Of a stretch of 64,000 nucleotides of DNA, positions 1 through 9,513 are shown piece by piece. The stretch is taken from contig OZ245787.1 of assembly GCA_965228015.1 (NCBI GenBank), positions 682,001-746,000 on the forward strand. Direction: 5' to 3'. The position numbers and the translations under genes are program-made. This stretch comes from SKKY01 sp965228015 (GTDB lineage: Bacteria > Bacillota > Peptococcia > Peptococcales > SKKY01). Each line of letters starts with the position of its first letter. Position 1 is the first letter of the stretch. The notes below the pieces were generated by a model. The model had not been told where the DNA came from and searched no databases. It saw only the letters and a program-made list of their open reading frames with translations.

Positions 1-617
1 AAAATAATTGAAAGAATTCCAATTGCCATTAAAATTGGATTGGAGTTTTTATTATCCCTTCTGTTTCCCCCACCCCAAAACAACATTCTTCTCACAATAG
101 AAGTAAGATAGACAATAGTTCCTGCCATTACTATTATTATTGTTGAAAACAAAATATCATAGTTTTTTATGTGAGCCATTTCATGGGCAATAACACCCTC
201 AAACTCTTCTCTGTTCATTAAATCCATAAGCCCTCTGGTAACTGCAACGGCAGCATTTTCTGGATTTCTTCCAGTTGCAAAGGCATTTGGAACATCTGAT
301 TCAATAACATAAGCTTTTGGAGTAGGTATTCCCGCAGCAATGGCAACACCTTCAATTGTGTGGTAAAGATAGGGCTCTTTTTCCTTAGCAACAGGACGGG
401 CATTGGCCATTCTTAAAACCATTTTGTCACTGTTATAGTAGGAGTAAAAAGAACCTCCCACAGCAAAAACAAATGCAAGAGTCAGATAAAAGTAGGTAGA
501 TTCAGGAGAAACCACATAACTTATTCCATATACTACTCCTATTATTAAAAGAAAGAAAAATATAAAGAAGAAAAATGTATTTCTCTTATTTTTATTGATT
601 TGTCTGTATATTTCCAT
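1..617 (-). CDS. htpX: HtpX-type M48 zinc metalloprotease (C-terminus outside window)
   Basis: Membrane-anchored M48B protease of the HtpX type, expected to degrade misfolded membrane proteins. The frame is open from an ATG at 617, preceded by an AGGAGTG ribosome-binding site, to the window edge, giving about 205 residues. Two hydrophobic segments lie within residues 12-60. The zinc motif HEMAH sits around residue 145, encoded near 173-185, with a further hydrophobic stretch after it. The conserved NAFATGRNPENA segment precedes the motif. The C-terminal zinc ligand Glu is outside the window. The gene is 18 bases downstream of lemA on the same strand, a very common bacterial pair. No lesion is visible in the part seen. 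Family assignment is secure. Confidence 0.92.
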   Translation of the reverse strand, partial: MEIYRQINKNKRNTFFFFIFFFLLIIGVVYGISYVVSPESTYFYLTLAFVFAVGGSFYSYYNSDKMVLRMANARPVAKEKEPYLYHTIEGVAIAAGIPTPKAYVIESDVPNAFATGRNPENAAVAVTRGLMDLMNREEFEGVIAHEMAHIKNYDILFSTIIIVMAGTIVYLTSIVRRMLFWGGGNRRDNKNSNPILMAIGILSII

Positions 618-635
618 TAATGTCACTCCTATTGT

Positions 636-1181
636 TTAAAACTGAACTTTTACTGCCTGCTTTGCCTCAGGATTTTCAATTTCAAAGAATTCCTCTTGTT
701 TAAAATTAAACATTCCTGCAATTATATTGTTAGGGAACTGTTGGACCATATTGTTATAATCCATAACTGTTGAGTTATATCTTTGACGAGAATAACTGAT
801 TTTATTTTCAGTTCCTGCCAATTCTTCCTGTAGTATCATAAAGTTCTGACTTGCTTTTAAGTCTGGATAGTTTTCAGATACAGCAAATAATGATTTTAAT
901 GCTCCAGCCATCATATTTTCTGCTGCCGCCATTTCTTTTACGGAACCAACATTCATAAAAGCTGTTCTTGCCTGAGTAACCTTTTCTAAAGTTTCTCTTT
1001 CATGAGTCATATAGCCTTTTACTGTTTCTACTAAATTTGGAATCAAGTCATACCTTCTCTGTAACTGAGTATCAATTCCTGCCCAGGCATTTTTTACTGC
1101 ATTTATTCCGCTAACCAGGCGGTTGTACATAAGGACAAGTATACCTGCTAAAACAACAACTCCACCAATAATAAATTCCAT
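636..1181 (-). CDS. lemA: LemA family protein
   Basis: LemA family protein of 181 residues, the usual length. An N-terminal membrane segment (about residues 3-19) is followed by the conserved NAWAGIDTQLQRRYDLIPNL block and long helices, including the family hallmark SENYPDLKAS (about residues 102-111) and the NxxIxxxMF region near the C-terminus. The molecular function of LemA is not established. It is repeatedly found beside M48 proteases, as here with htpX just downstream, which suggests a shared membrane quality-control role. The start at 1181 has an upstream AGGTTAGG Shine-Dalgarno-like run. The gene appears intact. Confidence 0.93.
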   Translation of the reverse strand: MEFIIGGVVVLAGILVLMYNRLVSGINAVKNAWAGIDTQLQRRYDLIPNLVETVKGYMTHERETLEKVTQARTAFMNVGSVKEMAAAENMMAGALKSLFAVSENYPDLKASQNFMILQEELAGTENKISYSRQRYNSTVMDYNNMVQQFPNNIIAGMFNFKQEEFFEIENPEAKQAVKVQF

Positions 1182-1240
1182 TTCCTAACCTCCATTTAAT
1201 TGTTAATTTTTACAATAATAATTACACATTAATCAGTTTT

Positions 1241-1929
1241 TTAACCTTGGTTTTTCAATTTTTCCAGATCTTTTATTTTAAATGATGACAGGTGAAAATC
1301 AATTATACCTTCCTCCTTCATCTTAATTAGTTCTCTTGACATAGACGGCCGGGATACATTTAAAAAATCTGCCATTTCATTTCTATTAAAGGAAATATTA
1401 AAGGATAATTTATTATTTTTTTATACTGGTCCATTAAAAAAGCGGCAATCTTTCCCCTTATACTTTTTATTGTGAGATATTCAACTTTGTTACTTAGCAT
1501 CAAAGCTTTCACCGATACAATTTTTACAAAATTAGTAATTAGCCTTCTGTGCCAGGGACACATTTTTTCACATTCTCCAGTAATATTTATTTTTGGAATA
1601 AACATTACTGTGGATTTTTCTATACATTGAACCGTGGCAGGCCATTTATTAATTTCTGAAAAAGCCGCCATTTCACTAAAAACATCTCCTTCATGAAGCA
1701 TAGTCATAACAACCCTCGCCCCGGAAGCTTTTTCCTTTATAACATTTGCCTTTCCTTCCAGAAGAAGTCCAAAAGATTCAAAATAATCCCCCTCCCTGGT
1801 TATTAGTTCATTCTTTTCAAATTTATTTATATTTGGATTAAGGCAAAGAAGCATTTTTTCAATTTCATCCCTGGTCATATCTTTAAAAAGATAATTATTT
1901 CCTAGTACTTTAATATATTTTTCTTCCAT
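1241..1929 (-). pseudogene. Crp/Fnr-type regulator, HcpR-like, frameshifted
   Basis: Cyclic-nucleotide-binding fold plus a Crp-type helix-turn-helix. Residues 1-165 form the sensory beta-roll and dimer helix, with a GDVFSEMAAF phosphate-cassette-like loop. A CEKMC pair sits near the end of the roll, as in redox or NO-sensing Fnr relatives. The DNA-binding domain continues in another frame after a shift near 1400-1430 (FNRNEMADFLNVSRPSMSRE), ending at the TAA at 1241. The gene is divergent from a ferredoxin and hcp, the canonical position of HcpR, regulator of the nitrosative-stress hcp genes. The HcpR name is inference from context. The frameshift removes the helix-turn-helix from the main frame, so the gene is probably non-functional unless the base loss is an assembly error. 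Confidence 0.75.
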
Positions 1930-2022
1930 ACTTCCTCCTTTTGTATCTCTGGCTACCGATTACTCGACTATATTCTAATATACTTAATTTATTAATTCAA
2001 TAGAAATGAGGATGAATACTTT

Positions 2023-2745
2023 ATGAAGAGAACAATAATAAATATAGATGAGGAAAAATGTATAGGATGCAGCCTTTGCATTAACGCTTGTTAACAAGGA
2101 GCTATTCAACTTGTAGATGGCAAAGCAAGATTAATTTCTGAGGACTATTGTGACGGACTGGGAAAATGTCTGCCAAAGCGCCCTGTAAATGCAATTCAGC
2201 TTGAGGAAAGAGAGGCAAAAGCTTTTGATAAAGAAGCTTCCATTCAAAGAAAAGCTGCATCAGAAGCACCTAATTCACCAATTACAGCTTCACTAGGCTG
2301 CGGCTGCCCTGGGACAGCATCAAAAACTATAAGCAGAGATGAGACCCCAGTATCTCAAGCACAACAATCATACAATCCTTCGCAATTAAGACAATGGCCT
2401 GTGCAGATAAAACTTGTACCTGTTCATGCACCATATTTAGAAAACAGCCACCTTCTAGTTGCCGCTGACTGTACAGCTTTTGCCTACGGAAATATCCATC
2501 AGGAATTTATGAGAAACAAAGTTACTTTAATTGGATGTCCTAAGCTTAATGAAGGAGATTATTCCGAGAAACTTACTGCCATTTTACAGAACAATAATAT
2601 TAAGAGTCTTACAGTTTTACGCATGGAAGTACCTTGCTGCTCTGGAATCGCAAATGCTGCTAAAAATGCTTTAATTAACAGCGGAAAAATGATTCCCTGG
2701 AACATTGTAACAATAACCACCGATGGAAGAATTTTAGAAGACTAA
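2023..2745 (+). pseudogene. 4Fe-4S ferredoxin-domain protein upstream of hcp, with in-frame stop
   Basis: Ferredoxin-type protein of about 240 codons, of the kind encoded before hcp in clostridia and presumed to feed electrons to Hcp. The ATG at 2023 follows an AGGAT ribosome-binding site. The first cluster motif CIGCSLCINAC is interrupted immediately afterwards by TAA at 2092-2094, where the frame should read x-QGAI. The frame then stays open to 2745. The second cluster motif reads GKCLPKRPVNAI, so an expected cysteine is arginine. The C-terminal half contains further cysteines (GCGCPG, AADCTAFAYG, VPCCSG) that may bind another cluster. One nonsense codon plus loss of a ligand cysteine suggests decay. 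The product might be restored if UAA is read through, but the Cys change would remain. Confidence 0.82.
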
Positions 2746-3023
2746 TAATTTAAATAATGAGGATTTTTAAATGAATGAAATGTTTTGTTTTCAATGTGAA
2801 TAAACAGCTAAAGGAGAGGCTTGTACAGTATCCGGAGTTTGCGGAAAAGTGCCGGAAGTATCAAACCGTCAAGATGATTTAATTGTATCTTTAATTAATC
2901 TTGCCCACCGTGCTGGTGGAAAGTCACCAGGTTCTACCACTGATGAACTTATGATTCAAGGATTATTTACTACAATTACTAATGTAAGTTTTGATACAGA
3001 CCGCATTTCTGAAACAATTAATG

Positions 3024-4277
3024 TGTAATGGTCAAGCATCTTTGTAACACTAAGTACGGAAAATCAGTTTATATTTCGCGCTTCAAATGGAGTCAGCCCT
3101 CCATTGTATGAATGAGGTCGAATGTGATTGTACCACACATAAACATATTTATTGATAGCTTCATCTAATTGTAGGTCGGTTTCAAATTTTTGGTGGTAAA
3201 TAAGCTCTGACTTAAGTGATTTATAAAATCTCTCCATTGGAGCGTTATCATATGGGCAACCTGTTTTACTCATGCTTTGCCTTATTCCTTGGCTTTTGCA
3301 GTACTCTACGAAAGCCCATGAGGTGAACTGTACCCTCTGATCTGAATGTAAGACTAACCCTTCATCTGGGCTCTCTCTTTCAAGAGTTTTAGACAAGGCT
3401 TCTATTGCCAGATCTGAGTTGATTCATTTTGAGTTAACCGTTGCTATCGCTTCCCTTTTTGCTAAATCTATAATAGTACAATTATAACGCATTTTACCGT
3501 TTGTTAATCTTATATAGGTGAAATCAGTACACCATACTTTATTTCTTTCTGTGACAGAGAAATTTTGATTAAGAATATTGGGAAATACTTTGTTCTTTTT
3601 ACCTTTTACATATTTGGGCCTTTTTCTTACAGTGATTGCATGCAGGTTTAATTCCTTGTTCATATACTTATGTGCTGTTGTCTTACCAATAAATATATTT
3701 TGCCTTGCAAGAAAAGCGACCATCCACCTATGGCCGATAATGCGTCCATTATTGTAATAAATACTTTTTATGTTTTCTTGAACTTTAGCCTTTCCCTCAC
3801 GATACGTGGATTTTCTGTTCTTTAAGTAATTGTAGTACATATTCGGAGAGAGGTTGAACTTGCGGCATAACCAGCACAATCCAAACTCAAGTTTATAGGC
3901 ATCAATGAACCAATATACCACTAATCGATTTCCTTTGCGAAGAATGCCGCTGCTTTTTTAGGAAGTCATTTTCCTTTTAAAGTTCCATAAGCTTCTTGTT
4001 AAGCGCTCTATATTCCTCTGGTGATATTGCATTTTCTTTATTTTGTGGTTTTGTGTAATGACATTCTTCGCTGTATTTTTTTATCCATCCGGACATTGTT
4101 GATTTTGATACACCGTAGGTTGCAAAAAGATCACCAAGGCTTTTGCCTTTTAGATATTCACGTACAACCTCCTTCTTGAATTCTAAATCGTAACGTTTGC
4201 TCATTTTGTAATCCTCCTAGTTCGGGTTTATTATATATTATCCGTACTAGGTGTTACAACAAGACTATACCATTACA
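3024..4277 (-). mobile_element. IS3-A element, copy 1 (1254 bp) inside hcp
   Basis: IS3-family insertion sequence of 1254 bp. The ends begin TGTAATGGTC and finish CTATACCATTACA, forming an imperfect inverted repeat of about 35 bases that includes TTGTAACAC and AGTACGGA. It is flanked by a perfect 3-bp target duplication ATG (3021-3023 and 4278-4280), typical of IS3. It is the same length as the copy at 51627 and nearly identical to it; the copy at 41160 differs by two one-base losses. The transposase frames carry the same stops in all three copies. Confidence 0.93.
3064..4204 (-). pseudogene. IS3-A transposase OrfA/OrfB, interrupted
   Basis: OrfA (4204-3977) is a 75-residue helix-turn-helix protein (FKKEVVREYLKG, YGVSKSTMSGWIKKY) with an AGGAGG ribosome-binding site. 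It stops at a TAA (3977-3979) where the family continues with ExKENDFLKKAAAFFAKE. An A6G slippery run follows the stop. OrfB, a DDE integrase, starts in a third frame near 3921 (VYWFIDAYKLEFGL). It is cut by TGA at 3424-3426 after ATVNSK, then resumes in frame through HSDQRVQFTSWAFVEYC, MSKTGCPYDNAPMERFYKSLKSE and the C-terminal HIRPHSYNGGLTP. In this copy the HSDQG glycine is also Arg. Autonomous transposition by this copy is unlikely. Confidence 0.88.
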
Positions 4278-5630
4278 ATGCTATTGAAAAGGAAGCAGCT
4301 AAACTTCCTGAAGCACCATTATTCAAAGTTGAAAATTTATGGGAAGGAAACAAAGATGTTATCTCTCTTCGTTCTACTTTATTGCTGGGAATGAAGGGTA
4401 TGGCAGCTTACGCTGAACACGCATATGTTCTGGGTAAAAAAGATCCTGAAATTATGGATTGGTTCTTTAAAGGAATGAAGGAATTCGCCGAGGATCACAG
4501 CGTGGAAGAATGGCTGGCTTTGTTAATGGAATTTGGTCATATGAACTTAAAAACTATGGCTCTTCTTGATGAAGCTAACACTTCAACTTACGGAGATCCT
4601 GTTCCGATTAAAGTAACTATGAATGTTGAAAAAGGTCCTTTTATTGTTGTAACTGGTCACGATTTACTTGATTTAAAACAACTTTTAGAGCAGACAGAAG
4701 GCAAAGGAATAAATATCTATACCCACGGAGAAATACTTCCCTGCTACGGATATCCAGAGTTGAAAAAGCATGCTCATCTGAAAGGCAATTTTGGAACTGC
4801 ATGGCAGAATCAGCAAAAGGAATTTGATAATCTTCCTGCTCCTATTCTGTTCACAACTAACTGTTTAATGCCTCCAAAAGCACCTTATGCTGACAGAGTA
4901 TTTACAACATCATTTGTAGCTTATCCAGAAATGAAACATATATCTGAAGGAGCGGGACACAAAAAAGACTTTACTCCTGTGATTGAAAAAGCTCTTGAAT
5001 TAGGTGAATTTGATGAAGATAAAGAATTCACTGGCATTAATGGTGGTTTAGTTTTAACTACCGGCTTTGCAAGAAATGCAGTATTAAGCAATGCAGGACT
5101 TGTTATAGATTCAATTAAAAAGGGGACATCAGCCACTTCTTCCTTGTTGGGGGATGTGATGGAGCAAAGCCTGGAAGAAATTATTATACAGATTTCGTAA
5201 AAGGTACCCCTGAAGATTCAATTATTCTAACTTTAGCTTGCGGAAAATTCAGATTCAATGATTTGGATTTAGGAGATGTTAACGGCCTGCCACGAATTAT
5301 AGACATGGGTCAATGCAATGATTCCTACTCTACAATTAAAGTTGCCGTAGCCCTTGCTGAAGCCTTTGAATGCGATGTAAATGAATTACCTCTTACTTTG
5401 ATTCTTTCCTGGTATGAGCAAAAGGCAGTTTGTGTATTACTTACACTTCTTGCCCTGGGAATTAAAAATATTTACCTTGGTCTAACTCTTCCAGCTTTTG
5501 TTTCAGAAAATGTTCTTAACGTTCTGGTTGATCAGTTTGGATTAACACCAACAACAACTGCTGAGGAAGATTTAAAAGCTATCTTAGGATAATATGGTTA
5601 TTCAAAATAAATTATAATAGAGCAAAGGAA

Positions 5631-5668
5631 AAGGAAGAAACCGGTTTAATCTGGCTTCTTCCTTTTTT
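5631..5668 (+). terminator. Rho-independent terminator after hcp
   Basis: AAGGAAGAAAC pairs with GCTTCTTCCTT around a short loop (CCGGTTTAATCTGG extends the stem) and is followed by a T6 run. It lies 40 bases after the hcp stop and before the convergent copZ gene. Confidence 0.85.
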
Positions 5669-5690
5669 ATATCTTTTATGTTTCTTTTAA

Positions 5691-5912
5691 TTAAATTTCC
5701 TCTATTTTTGTTACATCATATTCAGCTTCATCTATAACCTCTGTCAAAAATTCATCTGTGACTTCCCCAGTAAATTCAATTAAAGCAAAACCTTCCTCAA
5801 GGTTAACATCTGTATTATTTACATTTTCAATTTCAGATAAAGTATTTTTTACTCTGTTTAAACAATGTTCACAGGTCATTCCTTCGATATATATTTTCTT
5901 TTTCATAATCAT
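5691..5912 (-). CDS. copZ: CopZ-like heavy-metal-associated (HMA) copper chaperone
   Basis: Small HMA-fold protein of 71-73 residues. The metal-binding motif GMTCEHC is at about residues 11-17, followed by the ferredoxin-like beta-alpha-beta pattern usual for CopZ. It is expected to carry Cu(I) in the cytosol to the copper ATPase. The gene begins inside the 3' end of copA (overlap about 44 bases), with an AAGGAGAG ribosome-binding site. Either ATG (5912 or 5906) could start it. The copA-copZ coupling supports a copper-export role. The chaperone itself is intact although its partner ATPase is broken. Confidence 0.88.
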   Translation of the reverse strand: MIMKKKIYIEGMTCEHCLNRVKNTLSEIENVNNTDVNLEEGFALIEFTGEVTDEFLTEVIDEAEYDVTKIEEI

Positions 5913-7907
5913 TACTCTCCTTAGGCTTAAATTTTCTTAATCTTAAAGCATTAGTAACAACAGAAACCGAGCTTAGGGACACGGCTCCTGCTGCTATCAT
6001 TAGGTTTAACAAAGGACCTCCAAAAATGTGTAATAAGCCCCTTGTAATTGGTATGCCTGCTGCATTATAGAAAAATGCCCAGAATAAGTTCTGCTTTATA
6101 TTTTTTATAGTCTTTCTGCTTAAATCAATACTTGCAGGCACTGACATTAAGTCATTTTTCATTAAAACAATATCTGCAGATTCAACAGCAACGTCTATTC
6201 CAGAAGATATTGCAATACCAACATCTGCCTGAACCAAGGCTGGAGCATCATTAATTCCATCACCAACTATTGCTGTAGTTTTGCCTTCTGACTGGTATTT
6301 CTTGACTTTCCGGGATTTCCCTTCAGGAAGAATTTCTGCTAAAACTTCACTTATTCCTACTTCTTTGTCAATTGCCTGGGCTGTTCTTTTATTATCTCCT
6401 GTTATCATTACTACTTGAATACCCATATTTTTCAGTTCTTTTACAGCTTTTCCGCTGCTTTCTTTAACAGCATCAGCTATAGCAATTACTCCAGCAAAGG
6501 AATTATCTATTGCAGCATAGACCGGGGTTTTCCCTTAGTCAGATAATTTCTCCCAAATTTCCTGGGAATCTTTTATGTCTATCCCTCTTTCATCCATAAG
6601 CAGCTTGTTCCCAACTAGAACAGACACATTTTTTTACTACTGCTTCAATACCAGAACCTGAAAATGATTGAAAGTTATCCGCTGATGTCAGATGAATTTC
6701 CTTTTCCTTGCTTTTTTCAAGGATAGCTTTTCCAAGAGGATGCTCTGAATTTACCTCTGCACTTCCAACGTACACGAGAACATCATTTTCCTGCCATTCA
6801 TTATACAAAGTTATGTCTGTTACAGAGGGGATACCTTCAGTTATGGTTCCTGTTTTATCTAAAATTATTGTATTTATTTTGTGAGCTGTTTCTAAAGCCT
6901 CTCCACTTTTTATCAAAATACCATACTCTACACCTTTACCTGCGCCAACCATTACTGCTGTTGGAGTAGCAAGGCCTAGTGCACAAGGGCAGGCTATAAC
7001 CAGAACCGAAATAAATATTTTAATTGAGAAGGAAACACTTTCTCCTGCAATATACCATCCTAAAGAGGAAATAATTGCCAAGGCAATTACTACCGGAACA
7101 AATATTCCCGAAACCTGGTCAGCAAGTTTTGCAATTGGCGCCTTGCTTCCCTGAGCTTCCTCTATCAGCTTAATAATCTGAGCAAGGGCAGTGTCACTTC
7201 CAACTTTCGAAGCTCTGAATTGAAAAGCTCCTCCCTTATTAATTGTAGCTCCAAAAACATTATCACCAGGCTTCTTGCTTACGAGAATACTTTCCCCTGT
7301 CAGCATACTCTCATCAACAGAAGATGCTCCATCTGTCAGCTCCCCATCTACGGGAATTTTATCCCCAGGTCTAACAAGAATTATATCTCCAACCTTTACT
7401 TCTTCTATTTTAACTTTTCGTTCTTCGCCATTTATTATTACTGAAGCCGTCTCAGGAGAAAGTGCCATAAGCTCTTTTATTGCCTTGGAAGTTTTGCCTT
7501 TAGCATTAAGCTCAAGAGTTTTACCAAGAAGAATTAATGTAATAATTACTCCCGCTGTTTCAAAATATATTTGGTGAATATAATGGTGTACTCCATTTTT
7601 TATCATCCAGGCTGCATAAAGTCCATAAAGAAAAGCAGATGAAGTACCAACAGCAACCAGTGAATTCATATTAGGATTTCTATGGAATAAGTTTTTAAAA
7701 CCTATAGTATAAAACTGGTAACCAGCTCCCATAACAGGAAGAGTCAGAAGCAGCCGAGCAGCTGCAAAATTAAAAGGATTCATATCCGGCATTAAAAAGC
7801 CGGCAATGGCAATCCAATCATATGTCCCATGGAAATATAAAGCAAAGGCACAGTGAAAAACAAAGCAATATAAAACTTCCGCCAAATAGAAGCAGTAGGG
7901 GACGCTT

Positions 7908-9215
7908 TGGGGTGACCCCCAAAAAGGGTACACTTCTGGGACAGTAAATTTCACCAAATTAATTAAATGAAAAAATCTGTTTATAGAAACCTTGGAGGGA
8001 CACCTCCAAGGTTTCTATGCGTCCTGTCATTTATATAAAATTTAATGTAATCTTCAGTAATTTCTTTTATATCTTTAAAACTTTTGATTCTTTTCTTGTA
8101 GAGATTAATACTTTCTGTTTTGTAATGGCTAAAGAAACTTTCAATCTTCGCATTATCCCAGCAATTTCCTCTTCTGGACATACTTTAAACTGCTCCTAAA
8201 GACTTTAAATAGCTGGAATATTCTTTGCTTGTGTATTGAACACCTTGATCACTATGGATAACAGTATTCTTAATATCTATCTTTTTTGAAAGTTTTTCAA
8301 TAGTTTTTACAGTCAGCTTGCTGTCAGGATTCTTACTGTATTCCCAGCTTACCGGTTTATTGTTAAACAGATCTAGGGCAACACACAGATATAGCTTAGA
8401 GTTTCTGTAAGGAATACAGGTAATATCTGTGGCTATTTTTTCTCCTGGGCGACTTGCCTTAAAATCCCTGTTTAATATATTGGCTTTGAATTGTTTATCA
8501 TCTTGAATCCTATTCTTTTTTCTTCTGATTCTGGATCTGAGATTGTTTTCCTGCATTATTCTTTGAATCTTTTTATGATTAACAACTATTTTAAACGCAT
8601 TTCTTAGCTCATTTCCTATTCTTCTGTAACCAAAAATTCCTTTTGATTTGTTATATATTTGAATAATTATTTTCTCAATGGAATCTTCTTTTTTTATTGG
8701 TTTGTCTCTGAAATTGCAATAGGCTTTTCTTTTTACTCCAGCAATTTCGCAAAGAAATTTTACTGTATATTTAAATTCCAAAGCAAATATAGCTCTGTAC
8801 TTTAGCTCCCTGACTTTTGTTTTTTTAGAAATAAAGGGCTGTAAATGCTCTAATTGTTCGTAGTATTCAATTTTAGCATAAAGATGTTCTATTTCTTTTT
8901 CGTATTCAATTTCTCTTTGTGTTTTCTCAGGAAAATCTATTTTATCTGATCTGATTTTTATCTTATCCGGATCTTTCTTAGCTTCTGTTGGAAGAAGTCC
9001 TTTTTCTTTTAATTGTTTTTCCCAATTAAGAACAAGATTTTTTGAAGATAAATTGTACTTTGCAGTAATCTTTCTTGCCCTAAGATTGCTTTCGTAATAT
9101 TCCTTAATTACAGAGAGTTTAAATTCATTAGAATAGTTCTTTGTCATTAAAATCAGCCCCCAAAATTAGTATATCTTACTGTCCCAATTTTGTGTAATTT
9201 TTGGGGGTCAGACCA
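7908..9215 (-). mobile_element. IS3-B element, copy 1 (about 1.3 kb) inside copA
   Basis: Second IS3-family element. The ends carry inverted repeats related to TGGKSTGACCCCCAAAAA followed by GGGACAGTAA (7908-7955 and 9170-9215). It encodes one long transposase frame with a stop. The short sequence GGGACGCT outside the left end is also present next to the second copy, so the true end may be a few bases further out. I could not define a convincing target duplication. Confidence 0.85.
7981..9147 (-). pseudogene. IS3-B transposase with in-frame UAA at a conserved Gln
   Basis: IS3-family transposase of about 388 codons. An N-terminal helix-turn-helix (EFKLSVIKEYYES, ITAKYNLSSKNLVLNWEKQ) and a coiled-coil (KEIEHLYAKIEYYEQLEHLQ) precede the HTH_21 region (SKGIFGYRRIGNELR). 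The rve integrase core follows, with ATDITCIPY (first Asp), IHSDQGVQYTS (second Asp) and WDNAKIESFFSHYKTE (Glu). One TAA (8185-8187) interrupts the frame in GAV-x-SMSRRGN, a position that is normally Gln in this family. The reading frame continues perfectly on both sides. If UAA were read as Gln the product would be full length. Confidence 0.9.
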
Positions 9216-9513
9216 CTTCTATTTTCTGCGGGCTATCCACAGGTTCGTATCCAGACTTTTTTATTCTTGCTTTTATATCTTCAATTTTTACTTTTTCTGA
9301 GTCATATATAACTGTAGCTTTTTCTATTGCCAGGTTAACCGAGACCTCTGTTATTCCCTCCATTTTACCTAGTGATCTTTCTACGGCCCGAGAACAAGCA
9401 GAGCAGGTCATGCCTTTAATTTCTATTGTAGTTTTTTCATTGCTCATATTCCATTCCTCCTATATTATTATGTTATCATACCCGTCAAATCAAAAATAAA
9501 ACAAACTGAAAGG

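Larger units (their letters stand above)
2771..5592 (+). pseudogene. hcp: Hybrid cluster protein (Hcp), interrupted by IS3-A, stop and frameshift
   Basis: Hybrid cluster protein, a NO/hydroxylamine reductase with a 4Fe-4S cluster and the 4Fe-2S-2O hybrid cluster. The N-terminal motif MFCFQCE-x-TA is present, but the x, normally Gln, is TAA at 2801-2803. An IS3-A element splits the gene at 3024-4277. Removing the element and one ATG target duplication restores the frame exactly (TIN-AIEKEAAK). Near 5115-5125 a one-base loss in a G run shifts the frame before the conserved VGGCDGAKPGRNYY block. The C-terminus (ILSWYEQKAV, LGIKNI, LGLTLPAF) is otherwise standard, ending at the TAA at 5592. Three independent lesions make loss of function near certain. 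Family identity is unmistakable. Confidence 0.95.
5869..9447 (-). pseudogene. copA: Copper-translocating P1B ATPase CopA, interrupted by IS3-B
   Basis: P1B-type Cu(+) exporting ATPase. The N-terminal HMA domain (GMTCSAC, residues 12-18) runs from the ATG at 9447 to about 9215. An IS3-B element then separates it from the transporter body. The body shows the TGES actuator loop (ESMLTGES), the CPC ion motif (VIACPCALG), the phosphorylation site DKTGT, the HP motif (SEHPLGKA) and GDGINDAPA. Two more lesions follow: a one-base shift in an A run near 6630, before the VLVGNK segment, and TAA at 6535-6537 in KLSD-x-GKTPVYAA, where Gln is plausible. The last part reads cleanly to 5869. The first membrane segment around the insertion is poorly resolved. 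A functional pump is unlikely unless the small lesions are artefacts and the IS is excised. Confidence 0.93.

Noticed and set aside
1930..2022. HcpR operator between hcpR and ferredoxin genes
   Set aside because: I looked for a TTGTGA-type palindrome and found none convincing.
3977..3990. Programmed -1 frameshift (A6G) alone explaining IS3-A transposase expression
   Set aside because: A slippery run exists, but the TAA lies before it in the OrfA frame, and OrfB is in the +1 rather than -1 frame, so a single -1 shift does not fuse them.
7220..7577. Plus-strand open frames opposite copA
   Set aside because: They lie antisense to strongly conserved P-type ATPase sequence and have no family features; they are shadows.
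7900..9216. Target-site duplication for IS3-B copy 1
   Set aside because: No consistent 3-5 bp repeat could be found, and GGGACGCT next to both copies blurs the element boundary.
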